This document shows positions 1 through 7,528 of a DNA stretch of 9,331 nt, piece by piece (the stretch's first letter is position 1; every line of letters starts with the position of its first letter). Below the pieces are notes generated by a model. It searched no databases. It saw only the letters and a list, made by a program, of their open reading frames with translations, and had not been told where the DNA came from. This DNA is from Tannerella sp. (GTDB lineage Bacteria > Bacteroidota > Bacteroidia > Bacteroidales > Tannerellaceae). The translations under genes were made by a program, and so were the position numbers. The stretch is from assembly GCA_031290635.1 (NCBI GenBank), contig JAITNE010000110.1:1-9331 (forward strand), given 5' to 3'.

Positions 1-3000
1 CGATAGCAGTTTGGCGGCTTTCTTCAATCTGATAACCTGTATAAGTTCGTTTGGCGTCATTCCCGAAAGCGTTTTCATCTTGGCAAACAGTCCCGAACGA
101 CTTATGCCAAGCTCGGCAGCCAGAACGTCAACCGAGAAGTCGGTATTCGTAAGATTTGCTTCTATCACACAGGACATCTTGTCCAGAAAACGTCGGTCGG
201 TAGAGTTTGCCGAAACGGTATTGAGCGGCGAGAATGGCGTCTCCGAAAACTTCTTCCTTAGTAACATCCGAGACTTGAGCAGGTTATCTATCTGCGCAAG
301 CAGCATCTTCATCGAAAACGGCTTTTCCATGTAAGCGTCGGCTCCTGTCCTTACGCCCTCAAGTTTGGTAGCGTCGTCGGTCTTGGCAGTCAGCATTATC
401 ACCGGAATATGACTGTACTCGACGTTGTCCTTGACCATGCGCGTGAGTTCAATCCCGTCCATCACCGGCATCATTATGTCGCTGATGATAATGTCGGTAG
501 CCGTCATCGAGAGCTTCTCTATAGCCTCGCATCCGTCGCCGGCCTCAATCACCGTATAAGCCTCACGCAGATTTTCAGCCAGAAAACGCCGCATGTCAAG
601 ACTGTCTTCGACAATCAGGATAGTTGGTCTGGAATCACCAGCAGCCATTGAATCATCCGCATCTTCCGACGACGTTATATTTCCCTGCCTTGAATCACCC
701 GCCTCAGTGTGTGAATCAACATCATACGCAAACGGCGTTTCTTTGTCCATCGAAGCCTGATGCGCTGGAAGCGTTACGCTAAATGTAGTATGCTCGTCCG
801 GCACGCTATCGACCTCAACCATACCTTGATGCGCATCTACCAGCAACTTGACTAACGAAAGTCCTATACCTGTGCCGTGCATCGCGCTGCCTGCCGCCTG
901 ATAGAACGGCCTGAAGATACGCTTCTGCTCTTCGGGCGGAACGCCTCGACCGTCGTCCGTAACGCTGATATAGACGAAATTATCATCAACCGAGCAGGCT
1001 ATGCTTATCTTCGACCGGGCATGTTTGATTGCATTAGTCAATAGGTTGCTGACGATTTTGGTTACAGCCTCGCTATCGACTGTAGCGGTTGCCTCGCGGT
1101 CGGCAGCGTCCAGCGAAAGCGCTATATTCTTCTGCTCCGAGAGAGGTTTGAAGCGAATATAAAGGTTGTTAAGCAAATCATGTATCCGTCGTTCTGCAAA
1201 ATGTATCACAAAAGCCTTTTCTTCGGCTTTGCGGAAGTCCAGCAGTTGATTAACCAGCGTTAGAAGTCGCTGTGAATTGTGATTGAGGATGTACAGACTC
1301 TCCTGCATCTTCTCGGGGACTTGACTGATATTGTCCATTATTGCCTCCAGCGGCGCGATGATAAGCGACACCGGTGTACGTATCTCGTGCGCAACGAGGG
1401 TGAAGAAATTGATTTTGGCCTCATGCAACTCGCGGTCTTTATCCGTCTGTAGCTGCCTGACTTCCGCCTTGTGCTTCCTGTCGGCTCTCCGTCGAAAGAA
1501 TGAAACGCATAGCAAAAAGACGCTTACTATCAGCATAATGTACAAGCCGTAAGCTATCGTCGTTTTCCGGAAAGGCGGATGGATAATGACCGTCAATCTC
1601 TGCCCTACATCATTCCATACCTCGTCGTTGTTACTGCCCACGACATGAAAAACATATCTGCCTGTAGGAAGATTCATGTACGTCGCCTTGCGCTGGTTGC
1701 CAACCTCGTTCCAATCTGCGTCGAAGCCCTCAAGCCGATATTTATAGCGGTTTTTTGAAGGCATTTTGTAGCTGAGGGCGATATATTCGATGCTAAAAAC
1801 ATTTTCGCGGTACGATAGCTCCATGCTCTCAACAAAAAGCGTCGAGCGAGGCAACAAGACGCTCTCGTCTATCTTCAAATCCTTGTTGGCGACCTGAATA
1901 TTCGTGATATACACGGGCGGGACGTGGGCGTTAGTTGTAATCTCTTCCGGCTTGATGATGATATTGAAACCGTTCGTAGTGCCGAGATACAGATGACCGG
2001 AGGCGCTCAACAATCCCGCTTTGATATTGAACTGATCGCTTTGCAGACCGTCGCTGCGGTAGAGTCTGCGGTACTGCCTGCGACCGTCGCTATCTGCTGT
2101 CATGGAATAGTTGACAAGTCCGTTGCGCGTTGACATCCACATCTCGCCGTTGATATTACCTATAAAACAAACGTTGTTGTTGCCGCCATCAAGGGGCAGG
2201 GTCGTAAACCTGTCGGACGCACTGTCATAGAGAGCCGGACCATTGTCGGTAGCCAGCCATAGCCGCCCTGAACCGTCGATATGCAGGGCATTAACCTGAT
2301 TGACCGGAATGGAAGTCGCATCTTTAGGGTCATGCACGTAACCGCGCCACTCGTCCGTAGCCTTTTCGTACCGCCACAGCCCTGCTCCAAGCGTCGCAAA
2401 CCATATCTTCCCATCTCCGTCATCTATTATATCAATTGTGGTCGTACCTAAATGTTTTACTCTGCGGAAGTTGTCATTCTCCCGATTATAGATGGAGAGA
2501 CCGTCCATCGAACCGAGCCATAAATCGTTGTCGCTATCCTTATATATAGAATAAATGCTGTTGCCGTAAAGCGATGAAGTGTCGTCGGCAACGGAATAGT
2601 AACGCCGGAAGCGCCCTGTTTTGGTATCAAGCACGCTCACTCCGCCCGAATATGTGCCTATCCACAAACGGTCGTCATCGAAGCAAAGCGCGTGGATATT
2701 GTGATACGATAGACTGTGAGCGGTTTTGCCGGGGGAGTAGTTGACAAACAATTTCGTAGTTGGGCAGAAGCAACTTAGGCCGCCATCGTCAGTGCCTATC
2801 CATATATTGCCTTTACCGTCTTCGGCAAAGCAACTGACTATATTGCCGCAGACCGAGTTTGCGTATTCGGAGTGCGCGAATCCGGCAATATTTCCCTTGA
2901 GCGGAGGCGCATAGTTGACGCCGCCATAATAAGTGCCTACCCACAGACCGCCTTCATTATCCTTGACTATCGGATAGATAAACTTGTCGGACAACGTGCT

Positions 3001-3918
3001 GCTTTTCAGTTCGGAAGCGTCCATCAGTTCGCTCTCACAGGTCAGAGTGTTGAAGATTGAGAGGCCGTCGTCCGAGCCTACAAGCAGAATGTCAGGTTGA
3101 TATTCAATTATCTCATGTATGTGTGAGACGCCGTTTTTAGTACCGGGTTGAAGGAAAGGCCGAATCAGTCCGCTCTCACGGTCTAAGCGGCACAATCCAT
3201 GACTCCATGTCCCTACCCAGAAGTTTTTATCCGCATCTTCGAGCATGGCATATACTCCGAAATCCTTTATCCGACCGTGATCAATACTTAGTTCCAGGCG
3301 GCTGAAACACTTCGTCCTGCGGTCATAGCGGTTAAGCAGACCGTTTTTCCTCAGCGGCGCTGCCCAGACGTCGTCGTTTCCATCTATATACAAATCAAGG
3401 ATTACGTCCGAATCCAGAGAGTTGTCTGCGTCGGGGTCGTGGGTGAAGTTGATAAGTTCCTCCGTCGCACGCACATATAAAAATACGCCTTGCGAAAGAG
3501 ATGATATCCAAATATCACGATTGCTGTCTTCCTTGATAGCAGTTATCTGACTGTTAATGGCTTTGTCGGCAAACACACAGAACTTTTCCGTCTCCGGATT
3601 ATATATATAGATACCGACGTCTGCACCGATCCAGAGCTTCTGTTCGCTGTCCTCACAAAGGGCATAAACATAGCAGTTGCCGAGCGAAGATGTATCATCG
3701 GGCACGGGTACGAAGTTTTTGCAGGTATAACCGTCGAAGCGACTAAGTCCGTTCTCTGTGCCGAACCAAATAAATCCTCGACTGTCCTGTATAATACTGC
3801 GAACGGTGTTCGACGGCAAGCCGTTCTCTACTTCGTAATGCCTGAAGTTGAAGTATTCCGAATATGCCATGCCAGCATGACCAAGCGCTAAAACAATTGC
3901 AATTATCAGGATTCTCAT
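1..3918 (-). CDS. Hybrid two-component system sensor/regulator (HTCS), C-terminus cut by window edge
   Basis: One uninterrupted frame of 1306 codons, checked codon by codon, with no stop before the left edge. In order: a signal peptide (about residues 1-19, MRILIIAIVLALGHAG); a periplasmic sensor of two-component propeller repeats from about 20 to 660 (for example GLPSNTVRSIIQDSRGFIWF, and later LWIGADVGIYIYN); a Y_Y_Y domain near 707-780; one membrane helix at about 787-808; a histidine kinase with H844 in AHEIRTP, N-box 958-966, DDGRG at 988 and GTGIG at 1015; a receiver with E1104/D1105, phospho-acceptor D1147 (SDIMMP) and K1199; and an AraC-type helix-turn-helix from about 1245, of which only the first part is visible. 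Known for the family: such proteins sense glycan breakdown products in the periplasm and activate polysaccharide utilisation genes. The start at 3918 gives a clean signal peptide and sits just after a TAnnTTTG promoter element. Ligand and target genes cannot be told; no SusC/SusD genes are in the window. Confidence 0.96.
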   Translation of the reverse strand, partial: MRILIIAIVLALGHAGMAYSEYFNFRHYEVENGLPSNTVRSIIQDSRGFIWFGTENGLSRFDGYTCKNFVPVPDDTSSLGNCYVYALCEDSEQKLWIGADVGIYIYNPETEKFCVFADKAINSQITAIKEDSNRDIWISSLSQGVFLYVRATEELINFTHDPDADNSLDSDVILDLYIDGNDDVWAAPLRKNGLLNRYDRRTKCFSRLELSIDHGRIKDFGVYAMLEDADKNFWVGTWSHGLCRLDRESGLIRPFLQPGTKNGVSHIHEIIEYQPDILLVGSDDGLSIFNTLTCESELMDASELKSSTLSDKFIYPIVKDNEGGLWVGTYYGGVNYAPPLKGNIAGFAHSEYANSVCGNIVSCFAEDGKGNIWIGTDDGGLSCFCPTTKLFVNYSPGKTAHSLSYHNIHALCFDDDRLWIGTYSGGVSVLDTKTGRFRRYYSVADDTSSLYGNSIYSIYKDSDNDLWLGSMDGLSIYNRENDNFRRVKHLGTTTIDIIDDGDGKIWFATLGAGLWRYEKATDEWRGYVHDPKDATSIPVNQVNALHIDGSGRLWLATDNGPALYDSASDRFTTLPLDGGNNNVCFIGNINGEMWMSTRNGLVNYSMTADSDGRRQYRRLYRSDGLQSDQFNIKAGLLSASGHLYLGTTNGFNIIIKPEEITTNAHVPPVYITNIQVANKDLKIDESVLLPRSTLFVESMELSYRENVFSIEYIALSYKMPSKNRYKYRLEGFDADWNEVGNQRKATYMNLPTGRYVFHVVGSNNDEVWNDVGQRLTVIIHPPFRKTTIAYGLYIMLIVSVFLLCVSFFRRRADRKHKAEVRQLQTDKDRELHEAKINFFTLVAHEIRTPVSLIIAPLEAIMDNISQVPEKMQESLYILNHNSQRLLTLVNQLLDFRKAEEKAFVIHFAERRIHDLLNNLYIRFKPLSEQKNIALSLDAADREATATVDSEAVTKIVSNLLTNAIKHARSKISIACSVDDNFVYISVTDDGRGVPPEEQKRIFRPFYQAAGSAMHGTGIGLSLVKLLVDAHQGMVEVDSVPDEHTTFSVTLPAHQASMDKETPFAYDVDSHTEAGDSRQGNITSSEDADDSMAAGDSRPTILIVEDSLDMRRFLAENLREAYTVIEAGDGCEAIEKLSMTATDIIISDIMMPVMDGIELTRMVKDNVEYSHIPVIMLTAKTDDATKLEGVRTGADAYMEKPFSMKMLLAQIDNLLKSRMLLRKKFSETPFSPLNTVSANSTDRRFLDKMSCVIEANLTNTDFSVDVLAAELGISRSGLFAKMKTLSGMTPNELIQVIRLKKAAKLLS

Positions 3919-3936
3919 ACTATATTCTTTTGACCG

Positions 3937-3944
3937 CAAAGGTA
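3937..3944 (-). promoter_or_regulatory. Bacteroidota -7 promoter element of the HTCS gene
   Basis: On the minus strand this reads TACCTTTG, an exact match to the TAnnTTTG -7 consensus of the Bacteroidota primary sigma factor. It lies 18 bp before the ATG, so the leader would be only about a dozen bases. I could not see a convincing TTG -33 element at the expected spacing, so the assignment rests on the -7 match and position. Confidence 0.6.
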
Positions 3945-3994
3945 ATGAAAATTCATTGATTAACTTCCTGCTTCGTGCAATTGAACTTCGTTTC

Positions 3995-4024
3995 GTAGAA
4001 AGACGGGGCACGCCCCGTCTCTAC
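3995..4024. repeat. GC-rich hairpin (REP-like palindrome)
   Basis: AGACGGGG (4001-4008) and CCCCGTCT (4013-4020) pair around a CACG loop. Outer GTAG (3995-3998) and CTAC (4021-4024) extend the stem with a two-base AA bulge at 3999-4000. It directly abuts the 9-bp repeats. It resembles dispersed intergenic palindromes found in many bacterial genomes. It has no T-run on either side, so a terminator role is unlikely. Confidence 0.7.
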
Positions 4025-4078
4025 ATTCGTGTAATTCATGTAATTCGTGCAATTCGTGTAATTCGTGTAATTCGTGGA
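4025..4078. repeat. Six tandem 9-bp repeats (ATTCGTGTA)
   Basis: Six adjacent 9-bp units with no gaps: ATTCGTGTA at 4025, ATTCATGTA at 4034, ATTCGTGCA at 4043, ATTCGTGTA at 4052 and 4061, and ATTCGTGGA at 4070. Related degenerate words flank the run (TTCGTGCAATTG near 3972 and TTTCGTGCCATTTGTGG near 4090), suggesting a wider decayed array. Because 9 is a multiple of 3, it produces spurious low-complexity peptides on both strands. From memory, similar ATTCGTG runs are common between genes in Bacteroidota. Confidence 0.9.
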
Positions 4079-4117
4079 CAACTTCTTAATTTCGTGCCAT
4101 TTGTGGATAAAAACAGC

Positions 4118-4151
4118 AAAAGTGGGACTTTTTCTCAAAAGGCCCACTTTT
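4118..4151. terminator. Symmetric hairpin, likely terminator of the glycosyltransferase-pyrC operon
   Basis: AAAAGTGGG (4118-4126) pairs with CCCACTTTT (4143-4151). After one A/G mismatch, CTTTT (4128-4132) pairs with AAAAG (4137-4141), closing a four-base TCTC loop. This makes 14 base pairs in a 34-base element. The T-tract is present on both strands because it forms the base of the stem, so it could act in both directions. On the minus strand it lies about 200 bp after the pyrC stop, and no better hairpin was found closer. It would also insulate the HTCS promoter from read-through. Confidence 0.6.
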
Positions 4152-4349
4152 TACAGGTTTTAATAGGTATTAGTCTCCAAGGCAAAAAGATTGTTTAGGT
4201 TATCGGGTGCAAAGGTCTGGTTTTTTTAACACCCCACCAAATTTTTTTTTATATTATACAACATGTTTTTGGTGTATTTTCGACTTTTTCGGTGGTTTTG
4301 GGGTCAAAACCTGCATTTTTAACATTTCAGACGCCTGTTTTTTAACATT

Positions 4350-5699
4350 TCAAGCTCTAAATTCGAGTCTTAAGCCATGAATTTCATCCGAAACCTTTCC
4401 TTCCGAAAAAACCTCGAAACCGTTGACGAATGTTTTGTAAACAGAATGGCTAAAAGTGTAGCCCTCAAAGGGCGACCAGCCACATTTATACAGTATGTTG
4501 TCGGAAGTTACGGTCTGTGGTTTATGCGAGTCAACTATCACTAAATCTGCATAATATCCCTTGCGAACAAAACCTCGACGGTCGATGCTGAAGAGCGTAG
4601 CCGGATTGTGCGCCATCATCTCGACGACTTTCTCGCGAGTAAAGATACCTTCAGCCGCCATTTCAAGCATAGCTACAAGGGAATGTTGCACCATAGGTCC
4701 TCCGGATGCGGCTTTGAGGCATGAGCCTTCCTTTTCCGATAGCAGATGGGGAGCATGGTCGGTGGCTACTACGCTTATGACGCCATCGGCAACGGCTTGG
4801 CGCAAAGCATCGCGGTCTGCTGCCGTCTTGATTGCCGGATTCCACTTGATACGGTTGCCAAACTGCTGATAATCATCGTCCGAAAACCATAAATGATGAA
4901 CGCAAACTTCGCCTGTAATGCGGCGGTCGGACAAGGGGCTGCGGTCGAGCAAGGATAGTTCGCGGGCGGTCGAGAGATGAAAGATATGCAAGCGCGTTCC
5001 AAGTTCGCGAGCCGGCGCTACGGCTGCCGACGAGGAAGAGAAACAAGCCTCCGCATCACGTATTTTTGAATGAAATGATATGTCAAGATTATCAGCGCCG
5101 TAAAGCGATACGAATTTTTCTCTGTTGCGACGGATGATGTCCTCATCTTCGGCATGTACGGCTATAAGCAAATCCGGCAGTTTGAAAAAATCTCGAATAG
5201 CTTCTTTGCGGTCAACAAGCATATTGCCCGTCGAAGAGCCGAGAAACATTTTTACGCCGGGGAGATAGCGACGGTTGGGCGAGCCAAGCAGTGCTCTTAC
5301 TAATTCTATATTGTTGTTTGTTGCTCCGAAGAAAAACGAATAGTTGGCTGCAGAGGTCTCGGCTGCGCGGGCGAACTTCCATTCCCAGGCTTCGAGAGTA
5401 GTAGTTTGCGGCTGCGTATTAGGCATATCCATAAAGGAAGTAACGCCGCCGGCAACAGCTGCACGGCTCTCGCTTGCAATATCACCCTTGTGAGTCAGCC
5501 CCGGCTCGCGAAAGTGCACCTGGTCGTCAATAGCGCCGGGCAGAAGCCATCGACCTTCGGCGTCAATCACCTTATCTACCTCGCAAGGCGTATTTTCGTC
5601 TTCATAAACGTCTTTGATAAAACAACCGTCAATCAGGACAGATCCTTTAAATGATCGTCCTTCATTGATTATCCAAGCATTAGTGATAAGAGTTTTCAT
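4350..5699 (-). CDS. pyrC: Dihydroorotase (class I)
   Basis: 449 residues. The enzyme cyclises N-carbamoyl-L-aspartate to dihydroorotate, the third step of pyrimidine synthesis, in the cytoplasm. Visible marks of the amidohydrolase fold: [16 protein letters not shown] (57-72) with H62 and R64, the substrate loop DMPNT (91-95), K150 in [12 protein letters not shown] as the likely carboxylated metal-bridging lysine, H182 (AVHAED), H241 (IFHLSTA), and VATDHAPH (311-318) with catalytic D314. The usual first histidine of the HxH metal motif is Q60 here. I chose the start at 5699, not the upstream ATG at 5744, because its ATG overlaps the TGA of the preceding gene (ATGA, 5696-5699) and the protein then opens as [14 protein letters not shown], a normal class I N-terminus. 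Expression is probably coupled to that gene. Length fits the family. Confidence 0.95.
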   Translation of the reverse strand: MKTLITNAWIINEGRSFKGSVLIDGCFIKDVYEDENTPCEVDKVIDAEGRWLLPGAIDDQVHFREPGLTHKGDIASESRAAVAGGVTSFMDMPNTQPQTTTLEAWEWKFARAAETSAANYSFFFGATNNNIELVRALLGSPNRRYLPGVKMFLGSSTGNMLVDRKEAIRDFFKLPDLLIAVHAEDEDIIRRNREKFVSLYGADNLDISFHSKIRDAEACFSSSSAAVAPARELGTRLHIFHLSTARELSLLDRSPLSDRRITGEVCVHHLWFSDDDYQQFGNRIKWNPAIKTAADRDALRQAVADGVISVVATDHAPHLLSEKEGSCLKAASGGPMVQHSLVAMLEMAAEGIFTREKVVEMMAHNPATLFSIDRRGFVRKGYYADLVIVDSHKPQTVTSDNILYKCGWSPFEGYTFSHSVYKTFVNGFEVFSEGKVSDEIHGLRLEFRA

Positions 5700-6448
5700 G
5701 TCTTTGCAGAAGAAACTTTTGGGTATTTGCGGAAGAAACTCCACCAGCGCAGGCGCAGTACTCCTAACAGCGCTTCGCTAAAAATCGATCCGTTCATCTT
5801 TGAAGTGCCAAGCACGCGATTGACGAAGATGATAGGTACTTCGGTCAACTTGAATCCGCATTTGTAGGCTGTAAATTTCATCTCTATCTGAAACGCATAA
5901 CCCTTGAAACGGATCTTGTCGAGTTCAATCGTTTCGAGTACACGTCGCCGATAGCACTTGAATCCGGCCGTCGTGTCCCGAATTTTCATGCCCGTAATCA
6001 ATCTCACGTAGGCAGAGGCATAATACGACATCAGCACACGTCCAAGCGGCCAATTAACCACGTTCACCCCATTGATATAGCGCGAACCGATAGCCACGTC
6101 GGCGCCTTCCTTAGCGCAAGCCTCGTACAGACGGAGCAAGTCCTTAGGATTATGGCTGAAATCGGCGTCCATCTCGAAGATATACTCATAACCTTGCGCG
6201 ATAGCCCATTTGAAGCCACAAATATAAGCCGTGCCAAGCCCCTGTTTGCCGGCACGCTCAATCAGAAAAAGGCGGTCGGAGAACTCTCCCGCCTTGAGGT
6301 CTTTGACGATAGCGGCGGTGCCGTCGGGCGAGCCGTCGTCGATGACAAGGATATTAAACCCTCCGGCAAGTCCAATCACGGCTCTGATGATGTTTTCAAT
6401 GTTTTCCTTCTCGTTATAAGTCGGAATAATTACTACGCTTTCTGACAT
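5696..6448 (-). CDS. DPM1-like polyprenol monophosphomannose synthase (GT2 glycosyltransferase)
   Basis: 250 residues, GT-A fold. It opens with [17 protein letters not shown] and has the nucleotide-binding pair D37/D38 ([10 protein letters not shown]), KQGLGTAY (68-75), the metal-binding DAD motif at 94-96 (MDADFSHNP), IGSRYINGV (120-128), [11 protein letters not shown] (158-168) and FQIEM (186-190). These are the signatures of dolichyl/polyprenyl-phosphate mannose synthases, which move mannose (or another hexose) from a nucleotide sugar to a polyprenyl phosphate at the inner face of the cytoplasmic membrane. There is no C-terminal membrane domain, so this is the short soluble or peripheral form; the C-terminus is basic and aromatic ([13 protein letters not shown]), which may help membrane contact. 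It is the first gene of the operon with pyrC and shares an ATGA overlap with it. The sugar donor is not certain from sequence. Confidence 0.92.
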   Translation of the reverse strand: MSESVVIIPTYNEKENIENIIRAVIGLAGGFNILVIDDGSPDGTAAIVKDLKAGEFSDRLFLIERAGKQGLGTAYICGFKWAIAQGYEYIFEMDADFSHNPKDLLRLYEACAKEGADVAIGSRYINGVNVVNWPLGRVLMSYYASAYVRLITGMKIRDTTAGFKCYRRRVLETIELDKIRFKGYAFQIEMKFTAYKCGFKLTEVPIIFVNRVLGTSKMNGSIFSEALLGVLRLRWWSFFRKYPKVSSAKT

Positions 6449-6469
6449 AATTTCGTTGTTTTAAAGACA

Positions 6470-6477
6470 CAAAGGTA
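6470..6477 (-). promoter_or_regulatory. -7 promoter element of the glycosyltransferase-pyrC operon
   Basis: Minus strand TACCTTTG, an exact TAnnTTTG match and identical to the element before the HTCS gene. It lies 21 bp before the glycosyltransferase ATG (6448). The -33 region is weak (no clear TTTG at 19-21 bp). The short leader is AT-rich, with no Shine-Dalgarno sequence. Confidence 0.6.
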
Positions 6478-6560
6478 ATTATTATTTTTGATTATCTTGC
6501 CTCCGATATATACCGATGATAGCGTTATATAATTATTATTTTTGCTTATCTTTGCATCCG
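6477..6560 (+). repeat. Imperfect direct repeat in the divergent promoter region
   Basis: Copy 1 (6477-6505) and copy 2 (6531-6560) both begin AATTATTATTTTTG, continue with TTATC after one differing base, and end in TTGC-TCCG or TTGCATCCG. Copy starts are 54 bp apart. Copy 2 carries the TATCTTTG promoter element of the plus-strand operon; in copy 1 that element has lost one T (TATCTTG). Copy 1 begins on the last base of the minus-strand -7 element. It may be a duplicated promoter or a repeated regulator site. Confidence 0.7.
6547..6554 (+). promoter_or_regulatory. -7 promoter element of the threonine dehydrogenase-PAP2 operon
   Basis: TATCTTTG matches TAnnTTTG and lies 23 bp before the ATG at 6578. 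The leader is AT-rich (TTTTTTGAAAAAAAAGT) with no Shine-Dalgarno motif. A second loose match, TATTTTTG at 6537-6544, exists but is expected by chance in this AT-rich stretch. The -33 element is not clear. Confidence 0.55.
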
Positions 6561-6577
6561 TTTTTTGAAAAAAAAGT

Positions 6578-7528
6578 ATGAAAAATATATTGGTAATAGG
6601 TTCAACCGGACAGATTGGTTCGGAGTTGACCGTAGAGTTAAGGCGGCGTTATCCGCAGGGAAACGTAGTTGCAGGGTATATTTCGGGAGCAAAGCCGACG
6701 GGCGAGCTTGCCGAATCAGGACCTTCGTCGATTGTAGATATCATCAACGAACAGCAGATTGCTGAGACCGTATCGCGCTATAAAATCGACACGATATATA
6801 ATCTTGCCGCTTTGCTTTCGGCTGTGGCGGAGGCTAAACCTCTTCTGGCGTGGAAAATCGGCATCGGAGGGCTGTTTAATGTGCTTGAGGTAGCCCGCGA
6901 GATGCGTTGCGCGGTGTTTACGCCAAGTTCGATAGGCGCTTTCGGACCGGATGCGCCGAAAGACCGGACGCCGCAGGATACCGTCCGCAGCCCGCATACA
7001 ATGTACGGTGTAACGAAGGTTACGGGCGAGTTGCTCAGTGATTATTATTTCATCAAGTATGGCGTTGACACCCGCTCGGTGCGCTTTCCGGGACTGATTT
7101 CCTACGTTGCACCCCCCGGCGGCGGCACTACGGATTATGCGGTCGATATCTTCTATTCGGCCGTCAAGGGCGAGAAGTTTGTCTGTCCGATAGCCTCCGG
7201 CACGTTTATGGATATGATGTACATGCCCGACGGGGTGAACGCCGCTATTCGGTTGATGGAAGCCGACCCCCGGCGACTGCGACATCGCAACGCCTTCAAC
7301 ATCGCTTCCATGAGTTTCGACCCGGAGATTATCTGCAATCAAATCAAGCGCTATAGACCGGAGTTTGAGATGACGTATGATATTGACCCCCTGCGTCAGA
7401 AGATTGCTGCGTCCTGGCCAAACTCGCTCGACGATACTTGCGCCCGCGAGGAATGGGGCTGGTCGCCCGTGTACGACCTCGATTCGATGACGCAGGACAT
7501 GCTTGCGAAACTAAGCCTGAAACTATGA
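6578..7528 (+). CDS. L-threonine 3-dehydrogenase, SDR (UDP-galactose 4-epimerase-like) type
   Basis: 316 residues, extended short-chain dehydrogenase. The N-terminal Rossmann motif is GSTGQIG (8-14); YNLAALLS (74-81) lies over the cofactor; PSSIGAFGP (116-124) carries the catalytic Ser region; Y143 and K147 form YxxxK (YGVTK). RFPGLISY (169-176), GGGTTDYAVD (181-190) and FMDMMYMPD (210-218) are typical of the threonine dehydrogenase branch rather than sugar epimerases. The reaction oxidises L-threonine with NAD+ to 2-amino-3-ketobutyrate, which is then cleaved to glycine and acetyl-CoA by 2-amino-3-ketobutyrate CoA ligase (kbl), or decomposes to aminoacetone. No kbl lies in the window. Start 6578 is the only ATG placed sensibly after the promoter and before the Rossmann motif. 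It is first in a three-gene operon, with an ATGA overlap to the next gene. A plain sugar epimerase is the less likely alternative. Confidence 0.88.
   Translation: MKNILVIGSTGQIGSELTVELRRRYPQGNVVAGYISGAKPTGELAESGPSSIVDIINEQQIAETVSRYKIDTIYNLAALLSAVAEAKPLLAWKIGIGGLFNVLEVAREMRCAVFTPSSIGAFGPDAPKDRTPQDTVRSPHTMYGVTKVTGELLSDYYFIKYGVDTRSVRFPGLISYVAPPGGGTTDYAVDIFYSAVKGEKFVCPIASGTFMDMMYMPDGVNAAIRLMEADPRRLRHRNAFNIASMSFDPEIICNQIKRYRPEFEMTYDIDPLRQKIAASWPNSLDDTCAREEWGWSPVYDLDSMTQDMLAKLSLKL

Larger units (their letters stand above)
3919..4349. other. 431-bp spacer between the HTCS gene and the pyrC operon
   Basis: No gene is supported here. From left to right it holds the HTCS promoter (3937-3944), a GC-rich hairpin (3995-4024), six 9-bp repeats (4025-4078), a strong symmetric hairpin (4118-4151), and an AT-rich stretch from about 4215 to 4349 with T-runs. 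A 14-bp direct repeat (TTTTTAACATTTCA) occurs at 4316-4329 and again at 4339-4352, the second copy overlapping the pyrC stop codon. Small open frames across the 9-bp repeats are low-complexity by-products of the repeat. Confidence 0.8.

Noticed and set aside
4001..4020. GC-rich palindrome as a rho-independent terminator
   Set aside because: No T-run follows the stem on either strand; the hairpin at 4118-4151 is a better candidate.
3953..4198. Open frames on both strands through the 9-bp repeats (NYTNYTN-like and HVIRAIRVIR-like peptides)
   Set aside because: They are the direct translation of a 9-bp intergenic repeat, cross a palindrome and a terminator-like hairpin, and have no domain-like sequence outside the repeat.
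5700..5744. Upstream start for pyrC at 5744 giving 15 extra residues
   Set aside because: It would overlap the glycosyltransferase by about 49 bases, and the extra residues precede the normal family N-terminus; the ATGA-coupled start at 5699 fits better.
6716..7342. 208-residue open frame on the minus strand inside the threonine dehydrogenase gene
   Set aside because: It is an antisense shadow of a gene whose plus-strand product has all family motifs; no promoter or recognisable domain.
7438..7524. Upstream start for the first PAP2 gene at 7438
   Set aside because: It lies deep inside the dehydrogenase gene, and the added 29 residues are basic and not family-like; the overlapping ATG at 7525 gives a typical PAP2 N-terminus.
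6578..7528. Sugar-nucleotide epimerase (GalE-like) call for the SDR protein
   Set aside because: The PSSIGAFGP, YGVTK and GGGTTDYAVD segments match the threonine dehydrogenase branch better, and the length of 316 residues fits it.
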